64,000 bases of DNA from Lineus longissimus (GCF_910592395.1 NC_088324.1:1240001-1304000), one strand, 5' to 3'; numbered from the stretch's first letter, positions 10,301 to 20,135 are shown. Notes: generated by a model from the sequence alone, not told the origin. A program made the numbers and translations.

Positions 10301-11657
10301 GATGCTTCTAGTCGGCAGCAGGAATCTTCGAGGCGCGGTCAACATTTCAATAAGGAGTTCACAGTAAATTCATGCTCGGTCATCCCGCAGTTCCTAATTC
10401 ATTGCGGATTTCTTGCTCCTTGTGAATGCCAGTCACCAATTAATGCATTTTAGCAGATTTATGCAAAACGCAAAATATATATGTGGTAAACGAGATCGAC
10501 GGCGGTTTTTCATCGGATCTTTGTGTAACTCACGCGAGTTCTTTGCGTGAGAACACTCGTTATAATCATCATTAAAAATATATAGAACTTCGAGATATAC
10601 GTCATGAGAAAGCTGAGAATCTGGCCTTCGATGGTATGTAACGCGGATGGGTCATCTTTACTCTAACACCAACTTATTTCAAAATATGTGCTACTCTAAA
10701 GTTAGAGGGGCATGGCATCCTCGTACAGTTTTAGGTCTTGCCCTAATCATACATCATGCAAACTAATTAAACTTCTCTCCTTACAGGAACAATATGCTGG
10801 CCTTACAAGTGTTTTATCAGAGTCTGAGCCTCACCGAGGTGGTCAAATCTCCTGCATACACTTGGTTCTCCCTATTGTGTAAGTAGCAACCTGGCCAATC
10901 CAGTCTTGGAAAGTGACCATGTATATTTTTATACCGGTGGAAAATATTCAAATGTACGAGGATTGAATGTTGGGAGAACAAGAGGTTCTATCATGTGCTT
11001 TGATATCTGAGAGAATCACACATACTATAAACCGTCAGAAAACGATAGGGTCGGACACATTTTCCAGGTGGATATTCTTGACTCCTACACCGGGTCCCAG
11101 GTTGCTTCCAGAGAAGACGGTTTCAAATTAAGCCGAACAAACGCATTTCAATGAAAAAATGTTCCTCGGGGGATCCTTCCTAACCATTCTAGAGCTCGTC
11201 TAATTACAACATGTGTGTCTTATTCAGCTGACGTGGGTGGTACAGCCGACCTGTTTCTCGGGGGATCCTTTCTAACCATTCTAGAGCTCGTCTAATTACA
11301 ACATGTGTATCTTATTCAGCTAACATGGGTGGTACAGCCGGCCTGGCCAGTTCCTTGGGGATCACTTCTAACCATTTCAGAGCTCGTCTAATTACAACAT
11401 GTGTGTCTTATTCAGCTGATGTTGGTGGTACAGCCGGCCTGTTCCTCGGGGGATCCTTCCTAACCGTTCTAGAGCTCGTCTACTTCATCGGTAGGAGCTG
11501 CAGAGTTCCCTACACCATAGCCGCCACCAAGGCCAAAACCAGTGAGGTCCGGAGCATTGACTCCAACAGCACTCATACCATCAACACTTGTCAGGCGGAC
11601 ACGAAAACGAATGTGTTCTCTATCAGAACAACCGATTCGGACTATTTCACGTATTAA
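1238..11657 (+). CDS. DEG/ENaC-family sodium channel, exons A-G (5' incomplete)
   Basis: Degenerin/epithelial sodium channels are trimeric, usually amiloride-sensitive cation channels with two membrane segments around a Cys-rich ectodomain. Seven exons join with consistent phases: 1238-1393, 1710-1849, 2187-2368, 5057-5267, 8598-10089, 10787-10878, 11416-11657, giving about 838 residues. Visible family signatures in order: H-T-K-E-D-L-I-KKC-TW-KGHYC; TDFGVCYIFN; VENTG-ASFGLQLYLN; SDPYGDC; the CGC cysteine cluster; CTHSCKRKDYTTTLS; LALQVFYQSL; SDVGGTAGLFLGGSFL (TM2 with G-x-S selectivity filter, residues 770-772). TM1 is missing to the left. Unusual: about 470 mostly helical residues are inserted between the DYTTTLS motif and the pre-TM2 segment. 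Family is certain; subfamily and ligand are unknown. Confidence 0.88.
1710..1849 (+). CDS. DEG/ENaC exon B (DFGVCY-FN segment)
   Basis: The acceptor is CATGTTTAG before 1710 and the donor is GTGAGT at 1850. It encodes C-T-W-K-G-H-Y-C-S-Y-H-N-F-T then TDFGVCYIFN, a hallmark of the channel ectodomain, and ends VENT(G). Phase 2 in, phase 1 out. Read-through past the donor reaches a stop at 1903-1905, which supports splicing. Confidence 0.88.
2187..2368 (+). CDS. DEG/ENaC exon C (GLQLYLN segment)
   Basis: The acceptor TACTTCTTAG precedes 2187. The first two bases complete the Gly of VENTG, giving TGASFGLQLYLNAEEY, then AGIQVLIFNGNDRPRVLDLG, both matching the channel palm/beta-ball region. The exon ends ...RAALHVSS at a GTGAGT donor (2369) in phase 0, which fits exon D. 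Its last ~23 bp and the donor are the founding unit of the 45-bp array that follows. Confidence 0.85.
2346..3394 (+). repeat. 45-bp minisatellite derived from exon C donor junction
   Basis: About 23 head-to-tail units of 45 bp. Each unit repeats the exon C end (AGAGCTGCC...TCTCAAGC), then the donor-like GTGAGTATTACAG, then the start of the intron. Because 45 is a multiple of 3 and units lack stops, long reading frames of 15-residue repeats appear in several frames on both strands; these are by-products, not genes. Reading past the true donor at 2369 gives a stop at 2444-2446 after a small indel. Many units keep an intact GTGAGT and others have GTGAAT. Confidence 0.9.
3626..4491 (+). mobile_element. 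Non-autonomous PIF/Harbinger DNA transposon
   Basis: The ends form terminal inverted repeats of about 40 bp with a few mismatches, starting AGGGTGGTTTCGCAGGCGCA at 3626 and ending in its complement at 4491. They are flanked by a 3-bp duplication GTT (3623-3625 and 4492-4494), the size expected for PIF/Harbinger. Sub-terminal copies of the GGTGGTTTCGC and AAACGGTTACG motifs occur at about 3665-3745. It contains the start of a HARBI1-like nuclease ORF, so it is an internal deletion derivative of an autonomous element. It lies in intron 3 of the channel gene. Confidence 0.85.
3770..4030 (+). pseudogene. HARBI1-like nuclease, truncated N-terminus
   Basis: From the ATG at 3770 the frame encodes M-A-A-L-R-E-L-L..., then F-D-L-E-T-Y-T-D-D-Q-C-W and NEFRFRKDDIPVLCQC, which resembles the region just before the DDE domain of PIF/Harbinger nucleases. 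The frame then runs into unrelated sequence and stops at 4030, so none of the DDE catalytic residues are present. It is inside the Harbinger terminal inverted repeats. It cannot be an active nuclease as read here. Confidence 0.7.
5057..5267 (+). CDS. DEG/ENaC exon D (PYGDC and Cys-rich segment)
   Basis: The acceptor TTTCTTCAG precedes 5057 and the donor GTAAGT starts at 5268. It encodes MSRLSDPYGDC, then YSFQSCLAEIF, EQCGCIGYG and YCNFSTKYGC, matching the family Pro-Tyr-Gly-x-Cys motif and the following conserved cysteines. There are two N-glycosylation sequons (NAT, NFS). Phase 0 in and phase 1 out agree with exons C and E. Confidence 0.9.
5498..6132 (+). repeat. Composite foldback element, copy 1 of 3
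   Basis: The left end is ATTCTAAAATACCTTGG and the same motif is inverted at 5944-5956; then comes a near-perfect 166-bp palindrome (5961-6126) whose arms begin AATTGAACCCGAGG. The same two-part unit recurs at 28974-29658 (reverse) and 51324-51957. A 69-71 codon frame (M-H-K-P-R-S-E-S-G...) is shared by the copies but has no recognisable domain. It lies in intron 4 of the channel gene. Class is unclear; a non-autonomous foldback DNA element is most likely. Confidence 0.8.
6344..8597 (+). repeat. 54-bp minisatellite derived from exon E acceptor junction
   Basis: About 40 head-to-tail units of 54 bp (a few 52-bp variants carrying GTTGTTATTCCAGAC). Each unit contains TTAATTGGCAG|ACTCCCG, the equivalent of the exon E acceptor ATTGCAG|ACGCCCGG at 8597/8598, followed by a copy of the exon start (D-S-R-S-S-T-H-T-C). 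In the exon phase every unit then hits a stop (QSY-stop). The long frames such as TPVRPPTPVNLTDVINWQ repeated follow from the period being a multiple of three and are broken by the 52-bp variants. I regard the array as intronic. Confidence 0.9.
8598..10089 (+). CDS. DEG/ENaC exon E with large helical insertion
   Basis: This 1,492-bp exon starts after ATTGCAG and ends at CG|GTGAGT. Residues 1-22 (ARSFTHSCTHSCKRKDYTTTLS in two pieces) match the channel C-x3-C-x4-Y...LS motif. The remaining ~474 residues are rich in Lys/Glu/Leu/Asn with long predicted helices and five or more N-glycosylation sequons (NFS, NKT, NFT, NVT, NKS), as expected for an extracellular segment. In typical family members this point is followed within a few tens of residues by TM2. 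I know no domain for the insertion. Codons look constrained (no stops over 1.5 kb). Confidence 0.85.
10090..10786 (+). other. Channel intron 5
   Basis: Donor GTGAGT at 10090 and acceptor TCTCCTTACAG ending at 10786. It holds a 14-nt G run at 10279-10292. No exon or recognisable repeat was seen otherwise. Confidence 0.7.
10787..10878 (+). CDS. DEG/ENaC exon F (pre-TM2)
   Basis: The acceptor CTCCTTACAG precedes 10787 and the donor GTAAGT starts at 10879. Encodes N-N-M-L-A-L-Q-V-F-Y-Q-S-L-S-L-T-E-V-V-K then SPAYTWFSLL, the segment that leads into TM2 in this family. Phase 2 in, phase 1 out; the split codon with exon G gives the Ser of SDVGG. Confidence 0.9.
11160..11415 (+). repeat. Tandem partial copies of the TM2 exon and its acceptor (~92 bp)
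   Basis: Three diverged units precede the intact exon G with spacings of about 92, 97 and 91 bp. Each has the TTATTCAG acceptor or the GGGGGATCCTTCCTAACC pore core. In two copies the frame SDVGG...LELV runs straight into a TAA where exon G reads LELVYFIG, because the duplication breakpoint replaced the following codons with ATTACAACATGTG. The third is also frameshifted. They are decoy or dead exons. Confidence 0.9.
11416..11657 (+). CDS. DEG/ENaC terminal exon G (TM2 and cytoplasmic tail)
   Basis: The acceptor GTCTTATTCAG precedes 11416. Encodes SDVGGTAGLFLGGSFLTVLE, the conserved TM2 with the G-x-S selectivity filter, then V-Y-F-I-G-R-S-C-R and a ~50-residue Ser/Thr-rich tail ending DSDYFTY before TAA at 11655-11657. 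This is the only copy of the pore exon in this local cluster that reads into a tail. Confidence 0.9.
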
Positions 11658-11949
11658 CGGTTTCCCACCAGGTGGTCTTGTTGTGCGTGTCAGGACGAAT
11701 ATGAAACTGCTGGACACCATTGTGCAGTCACACATACACGATATGGCGATGAGCTACGAGGCTAACTCACAACCCGCACCATGGTGTCAGACAGAGGCAG
11801 AACTGGGCTTCTTTGCGTTTCCTCCCTGGTCACGCATTGCGCAAAACGTCTTAAGAACTGAATAGGGCTATTAGAAACTCCTTCTTGAAGCAAGACCATG
11901 CTAACGTTTGCTAATTTTTATAAAACAAGTCAATAGCAGAACCTCCATC
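11658..11949 (+). other. 3' flank of the channel gene
   Basis: Likely 3' UTR and downstream DNA. Overlapping short frames here are shadows. I could not place a convincing polyadenylation signal. Confidence 0.4.
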
Positions 11950-14130
11950 TTCGAAAAAACTACTCAGATGATAGAAATATAGTCTGCATTCACACCCACA
12001 CCTTCCATAAAACTATTCAGATGATAGAAATATAGGCTACATTTACAGCCGCACCTTCTATAAAACTATTCAGATGAGAGAAATATAGGCTACATTTACA
12101 GCTGCACTTTCTATAAAACTATTCAGATGATAGAAATATAGGCTACATTCACACCTGCGTCTTCTATTAAAACATTAAGATGATAGAAATATAGGCTACA
12201 TTTACAGCTGCACTTTCTATAAAACTATTCAGATGAGAGAAATATAGGCTACATTTACCGCTGCACCTTCTATAAAACTATTCAGATCAGATAAATATAG
12301 GCTACATTCACACCTGCATCTTCTATAGAACTATTCAGATGAGAGAAATATAGGCTACATTCACATCTGCATCTTCTATTAAAAAATTAAGATGATAGAA
12401 ATGAAGACTACATTTACAGCCGCACCTTCTATAAAACTATTCAGATGATAGAAATATAGGCTACATTTACAGCTGCACCTTCTATAAAACTATTCAGATG
12501 AGATAAATATAGGCTACATTCACACCTGCATCTTCTATAGAACTATTCAGATGAGAGAAATATAGGCTACATTCACATCTGCATCTTCTATTAAAAAATT
12601 AAGATGATAGAAATGAAGGCTACATTTACAGCTGCACCTTCTATAAAACTATTCAGATGAGAGAAATATAGGCTACATTTACAGCCGCACCTTCTATAAA
12701 ACTATTCAGATGAGAGAAATATAGGCTACATTTACCGCTGCACCTTCTATAAAACTATTCAGATGATAGAAATATAGGCTACATTTACAGCTGCACCTTC
12801 TATAAAACTATTCAGATGAGAGAAATATAGGCTACATTTACCGCTGCACCTTCTATAAAACTATTCAGATGATAGAAATATAGGCTACATTCACACCTGC
12901 GTCTTCTATTAAAACATTAAGATGATAGAAATATAGGCTACATTTACAGCTGCACTTTCTATAAAACTATTCAGATGATAGAAATATAGGCTACATTTAC
13001 CGCTGCACCTTCTATAAAACTATTCAGATGAGATAAATATAGGCTACATTCACACCTGCATCTTCTATAGAACTATTCAGATGAGAGAAATATAGGCTAC
13101 ATTCACATCTGCATCTTCTATTAAAAAATTAAGATGATAGAAATGAAGGCTACATTTACAGCCGCACCTTCTATAAAACTATTCAGATGATAGAAATATA
13201 GGCTACATTTACAGCTGCACCTTCTATAAAACTATTCAGATGAGATAAATATAGGCTACATTCACACCTGCATCTTCTATAGAACTATTCAGATGAGAGA
13301 AATATAGGCTACATTCACATCTGCATCTTCTATTAAAAAATTAAGATGATAGAAATGAAGGCTACATTTACAGCTGCACCTTCTATAAAACTATTCAGAT
13401 GATAGAAATATAGGCTACATTTACAGCTGCACCTTCTATAAAACTATTCAGATGAGAGAAATTTAGGCTACATTTACAGCTGCACCTTCTATAAAACTAT
13501 TCAGATGATAGAAATATAGGCTACATTTACCGCTGCACCTTCTATAAAACTATTCAGATGAGAGAAATATAGGCTACATTTACAGCTGCACCTTCTATAA
13601 AACTATTCAGATGATAGAAATATAGGCTACATTTACCGCTGCACCTTCTATAAAACTATTCAGATGAGAGAAATATAGGCTACATTAACACCCGCACCTT
13701 CTATAAAACTATTCAGATGAGAGAAATATAGGCTACATTTACCGCTGCACCTTCTATAAAACTATTCAGATGATAGAAATATAGGCTACATTCACACCTG
13801 CGTCTTCTATTAAAAGAATAAGATGATAGAAATATAGGCTACATTCACACCTGCACCTTCTATAAAACTATTCAGATGATAGAAATATAGGCTACTTTCA
13901 CACCTGCACCTTCTATAAAACTATTCAGATGATAGAAATATTGGCTACATTCGCACCCGGACCTTCTTTAAAACTCTTTAGATGATAGAAATATAGGCTA
14001 CATGCACACCTGCACCTTTTATTAAACTATTCAGATGAGAGAAATATAGGCTACATTCACACCTGCATCTTCTATTAACCTATTCAGATGAGCGCACCCG
14101 GACCTTCTATAAAACTATCCAGATTATAGA
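11950..14130. repeat. 53-bp minisatellite with higher-order structure
   Basis: About 40 units of 53 bp with core TATAAAACTATTCAGATG and ATAGGCTACATTTACAG. Marked variant units (TATTAAAAAATTAAGATG with GAAATGAAGG) recur as part of a fixed multi-unit block near 12370, 12590, 13120 and 13330, so blocks of several units were amplified together. Units at the right end (after 13850) are diverged. 53 is not a multiple of 3 and no long frame exists; non-coding. Confidence 0.9.
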
Positions 14131-14329
14131 TGTAAAGCAACACTCACACTTACACTCGTACTCACACCTATTTTTCGACAGTTTTGTGAAGTACTTTTTG
14201 TCGTTTTGAATAATTTTCTCCTCAATTTTTTCGAATATTTTTGTCATTCACAACCAAGAAATTCCACTTGTTTTGTCAGTGAATTATATGATATCAAGTG
14301 TTGCCTTGGAAGTCCTCTACATTGAACTA

Positions 14330-16190
14330 TATACAGATTGCAAGAAGGGGTCGCCCAAGAAGTCATCCACCTTGAACAACATATAGATTACAAAAAGGTG
14401 TAGCCCAGGAAGTCATCCACCTTGAACAACATATAGATTACAAAAAGGTATAGCCCAGGAAGTCATCCACCTTGAACAGCATATAGATTACAAAAAGGTG
14501 TAGCCCAGTAAGTCATTTACCTCGAACAACATATAGATTATAAAAAAGTGTAGCCCAGGAAGTCATTTACCTTGAACAACATATAGATTACAAAAAGGGG
14601 TAGCCCAGGAAGTCATCCACCTTGAACAACATATAGATTACAAAAAGGTGTAGCCCAGTAAGTCATTTACCTCGAACAACATATAGATTACAAAAAAGTG
14701 TAGCCCAGGAAGTCATATACCTTGAACAACATATAGATTACAAAAAGGTGTAGCCCAGGAAGTCATCCACCTTGAACAACATATAGATTACAAAAAGGTG
14801 TAGCCCAGGAAGTCATTTACCTTGAACAACATATAGATTACAAAAAGGGGTAGCCCAGGAAGTCATCCACCTTGAACAGCATATAGATTACAAAAAGGGG
14901 TAGCCCAGGAAGTCATTTACCATGAACAACATATAGATTACAAAAAGGTGTAGTCCAGGAAGTCATCCACCTTGAACAACATATAGATTACAAAAAGGTG
15001 TAGCCCAGGAAGTCATTTACCTCGAACAACATATAGATTACAAAAAAGTGTAGCCCAGGAAGTCGTTTACCTTGAACAACATATAGATTACAAAAATGGG
15101 TAGCCCAGGAAGTCATTTACCTCGAACAACATATAGATTACAAAAAGGGGTAGCCCAGGAAGTCATTTACCTCGAACAACATATAGATTACAAAAAGGGG
15201 TAGCCCAGTAAGTCATTTACCTCGAACAACATATAGATTACAAAAAGGGGTAGCCCAGTAAGTCATTTACCTCGAACAACATATAGATTACAAAAAGGGG
15301 TAGCCCAGGAAGTCATTTACCTCGAACAACATATAGATTACAAAAAGGGGTAGCCAAGGAAGTCATTTACCTTGAACAACATATAGATTACAAAAAGGGG
15401 TAGCCCAGTAAGTCATTCACCTCGAACAATATATAGATTACAAAAAGGGGTAGCCCAGTAAGTCATTTACCTCGAACAACATATAGATTACAAAAAGGGG
15501 TAGCCCAGGAAGTCATTTACCTCGAACAACATATAGATTACAAAAAGGGGTAGCCCAGTAAGTCATTTACCTCGAACAACATATAGATTACAAAAAGGGG
15601 TAGCCCAGTAAGTCATTTACCTCGAACAACATATAGATTACATAAAGGGGTAGCCCAGGAAGTCATTTACCTTGAACAACATGTAGATTACAAAAAGGTG
15701 TAGCCCAGGAAGTCATCCACCTTGAACAGCATATAGATTACAAAAAGGGGTAGCCCAGGAAGTCATTTACCTTGAACAACATATAGATTACAAAAAGGTG
15801 TAGCCCAGTAAGTCATCCACCTTGAACAACATATAGATTACAAAAAGGGGTAGCCCAGGAAATCTTTGCCTTGAACAACATATAGATTACAAAAAGGTGT
15901 AGCCCAGGAAGTCATCCACCTTGAACAACATATAGATTACAAAAAGGGGATAGCCCAGGAAGTCATCCACCTTGAACAACATATAGATTACAAAAAAGGG
16001 ATAGCCCAGGAAGTCATCCACCTTGAACAATATGTAGATTACAAAATGGGGAAGCCCAAGAAGTCATTTACATTCAACAACATATAGATCACAAAAAGGG
16101 TGTGGCCCAGGGAGTCCTTTACCTTGAACAGCATATAGATCACAAAAGTTGTGGCTGAGGAAGTCATTTCTGACTCGATTCCTTCGACAA
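14330..16190. repeat. 50-bp minisatellite
   Basis: About 36 units of 50 bp, core AGCCCAGGAAGTCATCCACC and AACATATAGATTACAAAAAG. Units vary mainly at CCACCTTG/TTACCTCG and GGTG/GGGG. On the minus strand many units read TTCAAG|GTAAATGAC, a good splice-donor consensus. The right end grades into a minus-strand open frame. Confidence 0.9.
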
Positions 16191-16353
16191 CATGATTTTG
16201 GTTTTTCTTGATCTCATAAACTGATGCGGCCACACAACCATACCAAATGGATGACAACGGGACAGACGCCAATGTTGAGGTAGTGCTAGTCTTCCTAGTC
16301 TTCCAAAGGAGCAACAAGACAACAAGGTACCAATGACTTCCCCTGCACTCCAT
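16039..16353 (-). other. Minus-strand open frame at array edge, possible exon
   Basis: A 104-codon frame starts M-E-C-R-G-S-H-W-Y-L-V-V-L-L-L-L. At 16123 it could end as an exon at ...VIYMLFK before a GTAAAG donor; beyond that it is array sequence. I recognise no domain. It may be chance, since its 3' third is itself a diverged array unit. Confidence 0.2.
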
Positions 16354-16378
16354 GACCAGTTTAAACCATATAGAGTAT

Positions 16379-16495
16379 AATGGGGTAATTGTAGCCCCGG
16401 TTTATTTGTAGCCCTTGCATTGTTTGAAGCATGGGGATATCAATTGATATCATAGGCAGGGGCTACAATTAAACCGGGGCTACAATTACCCCATT
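16379..16495. mobile_element. 117-bp MITE-like palindromic element
   Basis: Perfect 26-bp inverted ends: AATGGGGTAATTGTAGCCCC at 16379 continues to 16404 and is mirrored at 16470-16495. The centre holds GATATCAATTGATATC, itself palindromic. No clear target duplication was identified. Confidence 0.7.
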
Positions 16496-17743
16496 CTACC
16501 TCATAACATCGAATACTCGTCAACGCTTGCAGCTGCCACTGACTTGCACGCAGTTGGCTTGCTCTGGGCAAAAGAAGTGTGTGTGAATCAGTGAGGGTAA
16601 CTACAACACTCAGCTAAGGGCAGGTTGGTCAATGTTGCGCTCGTTAATACATTATTCCTTCAACTGGTCTGTTTTATTCAGTGTTAAGTTTTGAGCTCAC
16701 TGGTCATGAGCTTGCCTCTGCCCACAACTCGCTCTGAAGAAAACTCGGAGTATCTGACAGTACCAACGGCTCAAACTGCTCCCTCTGGTGGTGCCATCAG
16801 AAATTTCAATGAATTATTAGCCTATACAGCTATATCTATTATCACTAAGAGTGCCACACTTTCTTATTTTTACTGACCATGTATCTCTCTATCTCCAGTC
16901 ACCATCCTCGCCATCGTCGTCAGGTAGCTCAGCATACCTCGGACATATTGGCTATCAGAAATGGCTGATTCTCAAGCGTTGTACTGCGCCTCCTACCACA
17001 GTGTGGTGTAGCACCAGGACAGGCGACCAGTCTCTGCCGTCAACAGAGGTAAATAGTGGATGAGAATGAACTAATCTCTCTTGTCAGCACGATAACTCGA
17101 GAAATAAGCAATATTTCACCTTAAACACAATATTTGTAGATATGTGGAGAGATGGAAATGATGAGATTCCTGATGACATCGGTTAAGAATAAATAAGTAA
17201 ATCCGATAAATTTCATGGTTGTGTTACCCCCGTGAGGAGAGTGGCAACGTCTCCAGCGCCAGCGAGCTGCGTATTGACAACACCCCTCTGACCCCAATTG
17301 GCTCTCTGTGCAATTCCTTTTACTGAACAGTCTCCCTCCGCCAAATTGGCTGTTGCATTGATCGTAGTGCGAGGGAAAAAGACTTATGTAAGAGCTCCAG
17401 CGGAACTTTCACATGTTTCATGTTTCGATAAAAGCATGATATCTAAATAAATTGTGGGTGAAAATGGAAAATGATGCAAATAATATTGATTGCTGAATCA
17501 TCAAGGATGGACAGCAAGAGCTTGGACTAGAAAAACAAGGTCAGTAAAGAGGCAACATTTGTCATTGAATCATGTATAGACCATTTCGTAGAAGCTTGTT
17601 TTAGCACTGACCAGTCTTCTTCCTTATCATCATCCTAATCTAGATACCTATATAAAGGAGAGTTGTCATAGTTTGTCCGGCCTACTCTCTGTTGTCTCGA
17701 ACTCTACAGCATATACTTTGCCTCTGGAACATCGCTATTATGA
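16496..17743. other. No gene recognised
   Basis: Short frames occur but none matches a family I know. A segment at about 16897-17048 is bounded by CTCCAG and GTAAAT and could be an exon, with no supporting homology. Part of this DNA may belong to the Helitron whose helicase end follows. Confidence 0.3.
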
Positions 17744-18600
17744 ATGGGAAGGTTGTTTTCTATATTCCGTTGCAATGAAATCACCAGAAAGTTGCCTTTG
17801 GCAAGGGAATTCCCTTCCTGGCTTGCAAATCTATTTATAGTTCAAGGGATTCCAACATATCGTACGCTGCCATCTGGTGGCGCCAGTTGGTACCTGTACT
17901 CTCCCTGTTTGAGGTTCAACCAGAATAGTCCAATAGAACTGATGCTTGCTGTGTTCCCAAACTTCGCCACCAACTACACCAGTCGTAATTGGTTGTCCGA
18001 GAGAGCGATTTTAGCCCCATGAAATGATGCCGTCAGACACCTCAACAACACGCTCCTTCAACGTCTTCCTACACGAGAAGCTGTACACATCCATAGACAC
18101 TGTACCCGACATCGATCAAACCGTTCACTATCCAGTCGAATTCCTCAATTCACTCCAACCAAGTGGCATGCCCCCACATGACCTCATATTGAAAGTTGGC
18201 TGCCAAATAATGCTCCGCCGCAACCTCGATGCCCCAAGATTGTGCAACGTGACACGCCTCATCGTTTCACGGCTTCTAAGCAACATCATTGAAGCTACCA
18301 TTGCCATCGGCGAATATGCAGGATCAACAGTCTTAATCTCCCGGATACCGCTCATTCCAAGTGACTGTCCATTTCAGTTCAGGCGACTCAAATTTCCCGT
18401 GACACTCTCCTTCGCTATGACATTGAGTTAAGCCCAAGGACAGACACTAAAAGTCGTTGGACTATCGTTATCCACACCATGCTTCTCCCACGGACAGCTT
18501 TATGTAGCATGCTCCAGAGTTGGCCAATCGTCTGCCCTATACTATCACGCAAACGGAACAAAGACAATGAACATGGTTTATCCAGAGGTACTTCAATAGC
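17744..18600 (+). pseudogene. Helitron Rep/helicase, decayed C-terminal fragment
   Basis: Pieces of the PIF1-type helicase region typical of animal Helitrons: VFPNFATNY...LSERAILAP (to 18021), then after a TGA and a frameshift YPVEFLNSLQPSGMPPHDL, LKVGCQIMLRRNLDAPRLCN, RLKFPVTLSFAMTLS, then (after a TAA at 18429-18431) AQGQTLKVVGLSLSTPCFSH and GQLYVACSRV. At least two stops and one frameshift make it inactive. Upstream Rep and helicase N-terminal motifs were not found. Confidence 0.8.
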
Positions 18601-19246
18601 AAGAAACGCTACATCGACACCACACAGGTAAACTGCTGGCACGCCCAAACCCGTCACCAACGGGTACCATGCTAGTACACTATAGAGGGCGGTCTTCAAA
18701 TTGACTGATGAGTCAATTTCTAGTTGTTATTGTTTTGTCTGGTTTTCGAATCATGTATTTATTTTTGTATCATGTGGAGGTGGGTGCATAGAAATTCGCA
18801 GCGCATTCCCCCAATCATGTAGCCTTGAGCAAATAGTGTAATCAGAATTGTTTAAAAAAGGCATAGGCATAATAGTTTTTAAGCATTGTGACATTTCAAG
18901 GACAAGGACAAAAATATCTAAAATCTTCTAACGGCACCACATGACAAAGCTGGCTGCTTTTCTTTCTGTATTGTAAGTGTGTAAAGAAAGTGTGACACCA
19001 GCTTCAGGCGGTGCCAGTCCGAGTGCCAAGCATGTGGTCTCTTCAACGTTTATCATCTGGTCAACAGCCCGGATAACCATATAAATATATGTTTATTTCG
19101 TACTTTTGCACAGAGTTTTAGTGCAACAATATGTACAGGGTGCATTGATTACAAGGAATTACATTACTCTGTGCAGATCAATTCTAACATCTCCGTCATC
19201 TCTCCCGGCGTAAGAAACTCATGATCTCCGTTCTCCCTCATCCGTA
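18601..19246. other. No gene recognised
   Basis: AT-rich DNA downstream of the helicase fragment, possibly the Helitron 3' end. I could not identify a convincing CTRR terminus with a preceding hairpin. Confidence 0.3.
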
Positions 19247-19654
19247 TCAACTCTCCAGCCTGCGCCGCAACTCGCACATCCGCTCATCACCGACCTCACT
19301 AGGCACAACAGTACATCCAACTCCCAATCTGCACTTAACAAGACGATACTTCGTACAGATATTAGTGACGTTTCTACCTAGGCAAGTTCCACTATCCGAT
19401 ACAACGAGTTGCCTGGAAAGTTGCATGTATTGGTTTTTGGACTTAGTCATGTTATCAATAAACCTTGCTATGCGCTTTTCCATTTGATACTCGATACTCA
19501 TGTCGTTAATTATCATCGGGATCCACCTTTTGTGAGCCCTTACTGGCAGCTTCATATATACATTGGTAAACCAAATACAATTAGAATAAAGATTAGAAAT
19601 CTTTATACACCTTTCCAGAAATGGGGCGCTGAGTGTCCGAAATAGTGATGTCAT
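19247..19654 (-). pseudogene. Non-LTR retrotransposon C-terminal fragment
   Basis: The minus-strand frame encodes L-P-V-R-A-H-K-R-W-I-P-M-I followed by D-M-S-I-E-Y-Q-M-E-K-R-I-A-R-F, then NVTNICTKYRL. This order (LPxRTH, PI-x2-QL-x-KR, GxN..Y) is common at the extreme C-terminus of CR1/L2-like LINE ORF2 proteins. No RT catalytic motif is present. The match is by pattern only. Confidence 0.5.
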
Positions 19655-19782
19655 AAGGGGAAACTAGGCCTTATGGTAGAGGGACAAAGGAGATAGTCAT
19701 GGTTGACCAACACACTTGAATGCCTTTAATGACGAACAAGGGGGGAAAAGTTAGTTCCAATGCAAGCCACCAATTTCGGGAA

Positions 19783-19900
19783 CAGAAATTGATGCCTCAC
19801 TGTTGGTATTGATTGTCTCACCAAAACCGCTCGGGTAGAGCTAAAATGGGGCCAAAACCCTGGCATAAGTACATTCAATTCCGATACGTATTTACACTCA
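19783..19900 (+). repeat. Half of a foldback hairpin element
   Basis: Contains TTGTCTCACCAAAACCGCTC and GGGTAGAGCTAAAATGG, the same module as the hairpin at 22985-23147, but only one arm is recognisable; it ends near CATTCAATTCC. A partial or decayed copy. Confidence 0.5.
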
Positions 19901-20129
19901 TGGAAATGTTCAAATTCATGTTCAATTTTGAAATGTTTGAGTAAACACAGTAGGCCTTTAAAAGACCAATACCACACAGACAAATGCCGTATCCAAGGAC
20001 AAAACGATAATTATTCAGAAAAACCAGACTACTATCACATCTACATTATCATCGGTAATATAACAGCTTTATTACTGAAGTGTTCAGGTCTACAATTGTC
20101 ATGATTACAACAGCCTTTTGATCCAATTT

Positions 20130-20135
20130 TTTATT
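20130..20135 (-). terminator. Candidate polyadenylation signal for the ARRDC gene
   Basis: AATAAA on the minus strand about 415 nt past the stop codon; another AATAAA is at 20068-20073. Either could serve; not distinguishable by eye. Confidence 0.35.

Noticed and set aside
6344-16190. CRISPR array
   Set aside because: Tandem units are contiguous without unique spacers, no cas genes are present, and the genome is clearly eukaryotic.
18704-18722. Hammerhead-like CTGATGAG motif
   Set aside because: No matching GAAA core or paired stems nearby.
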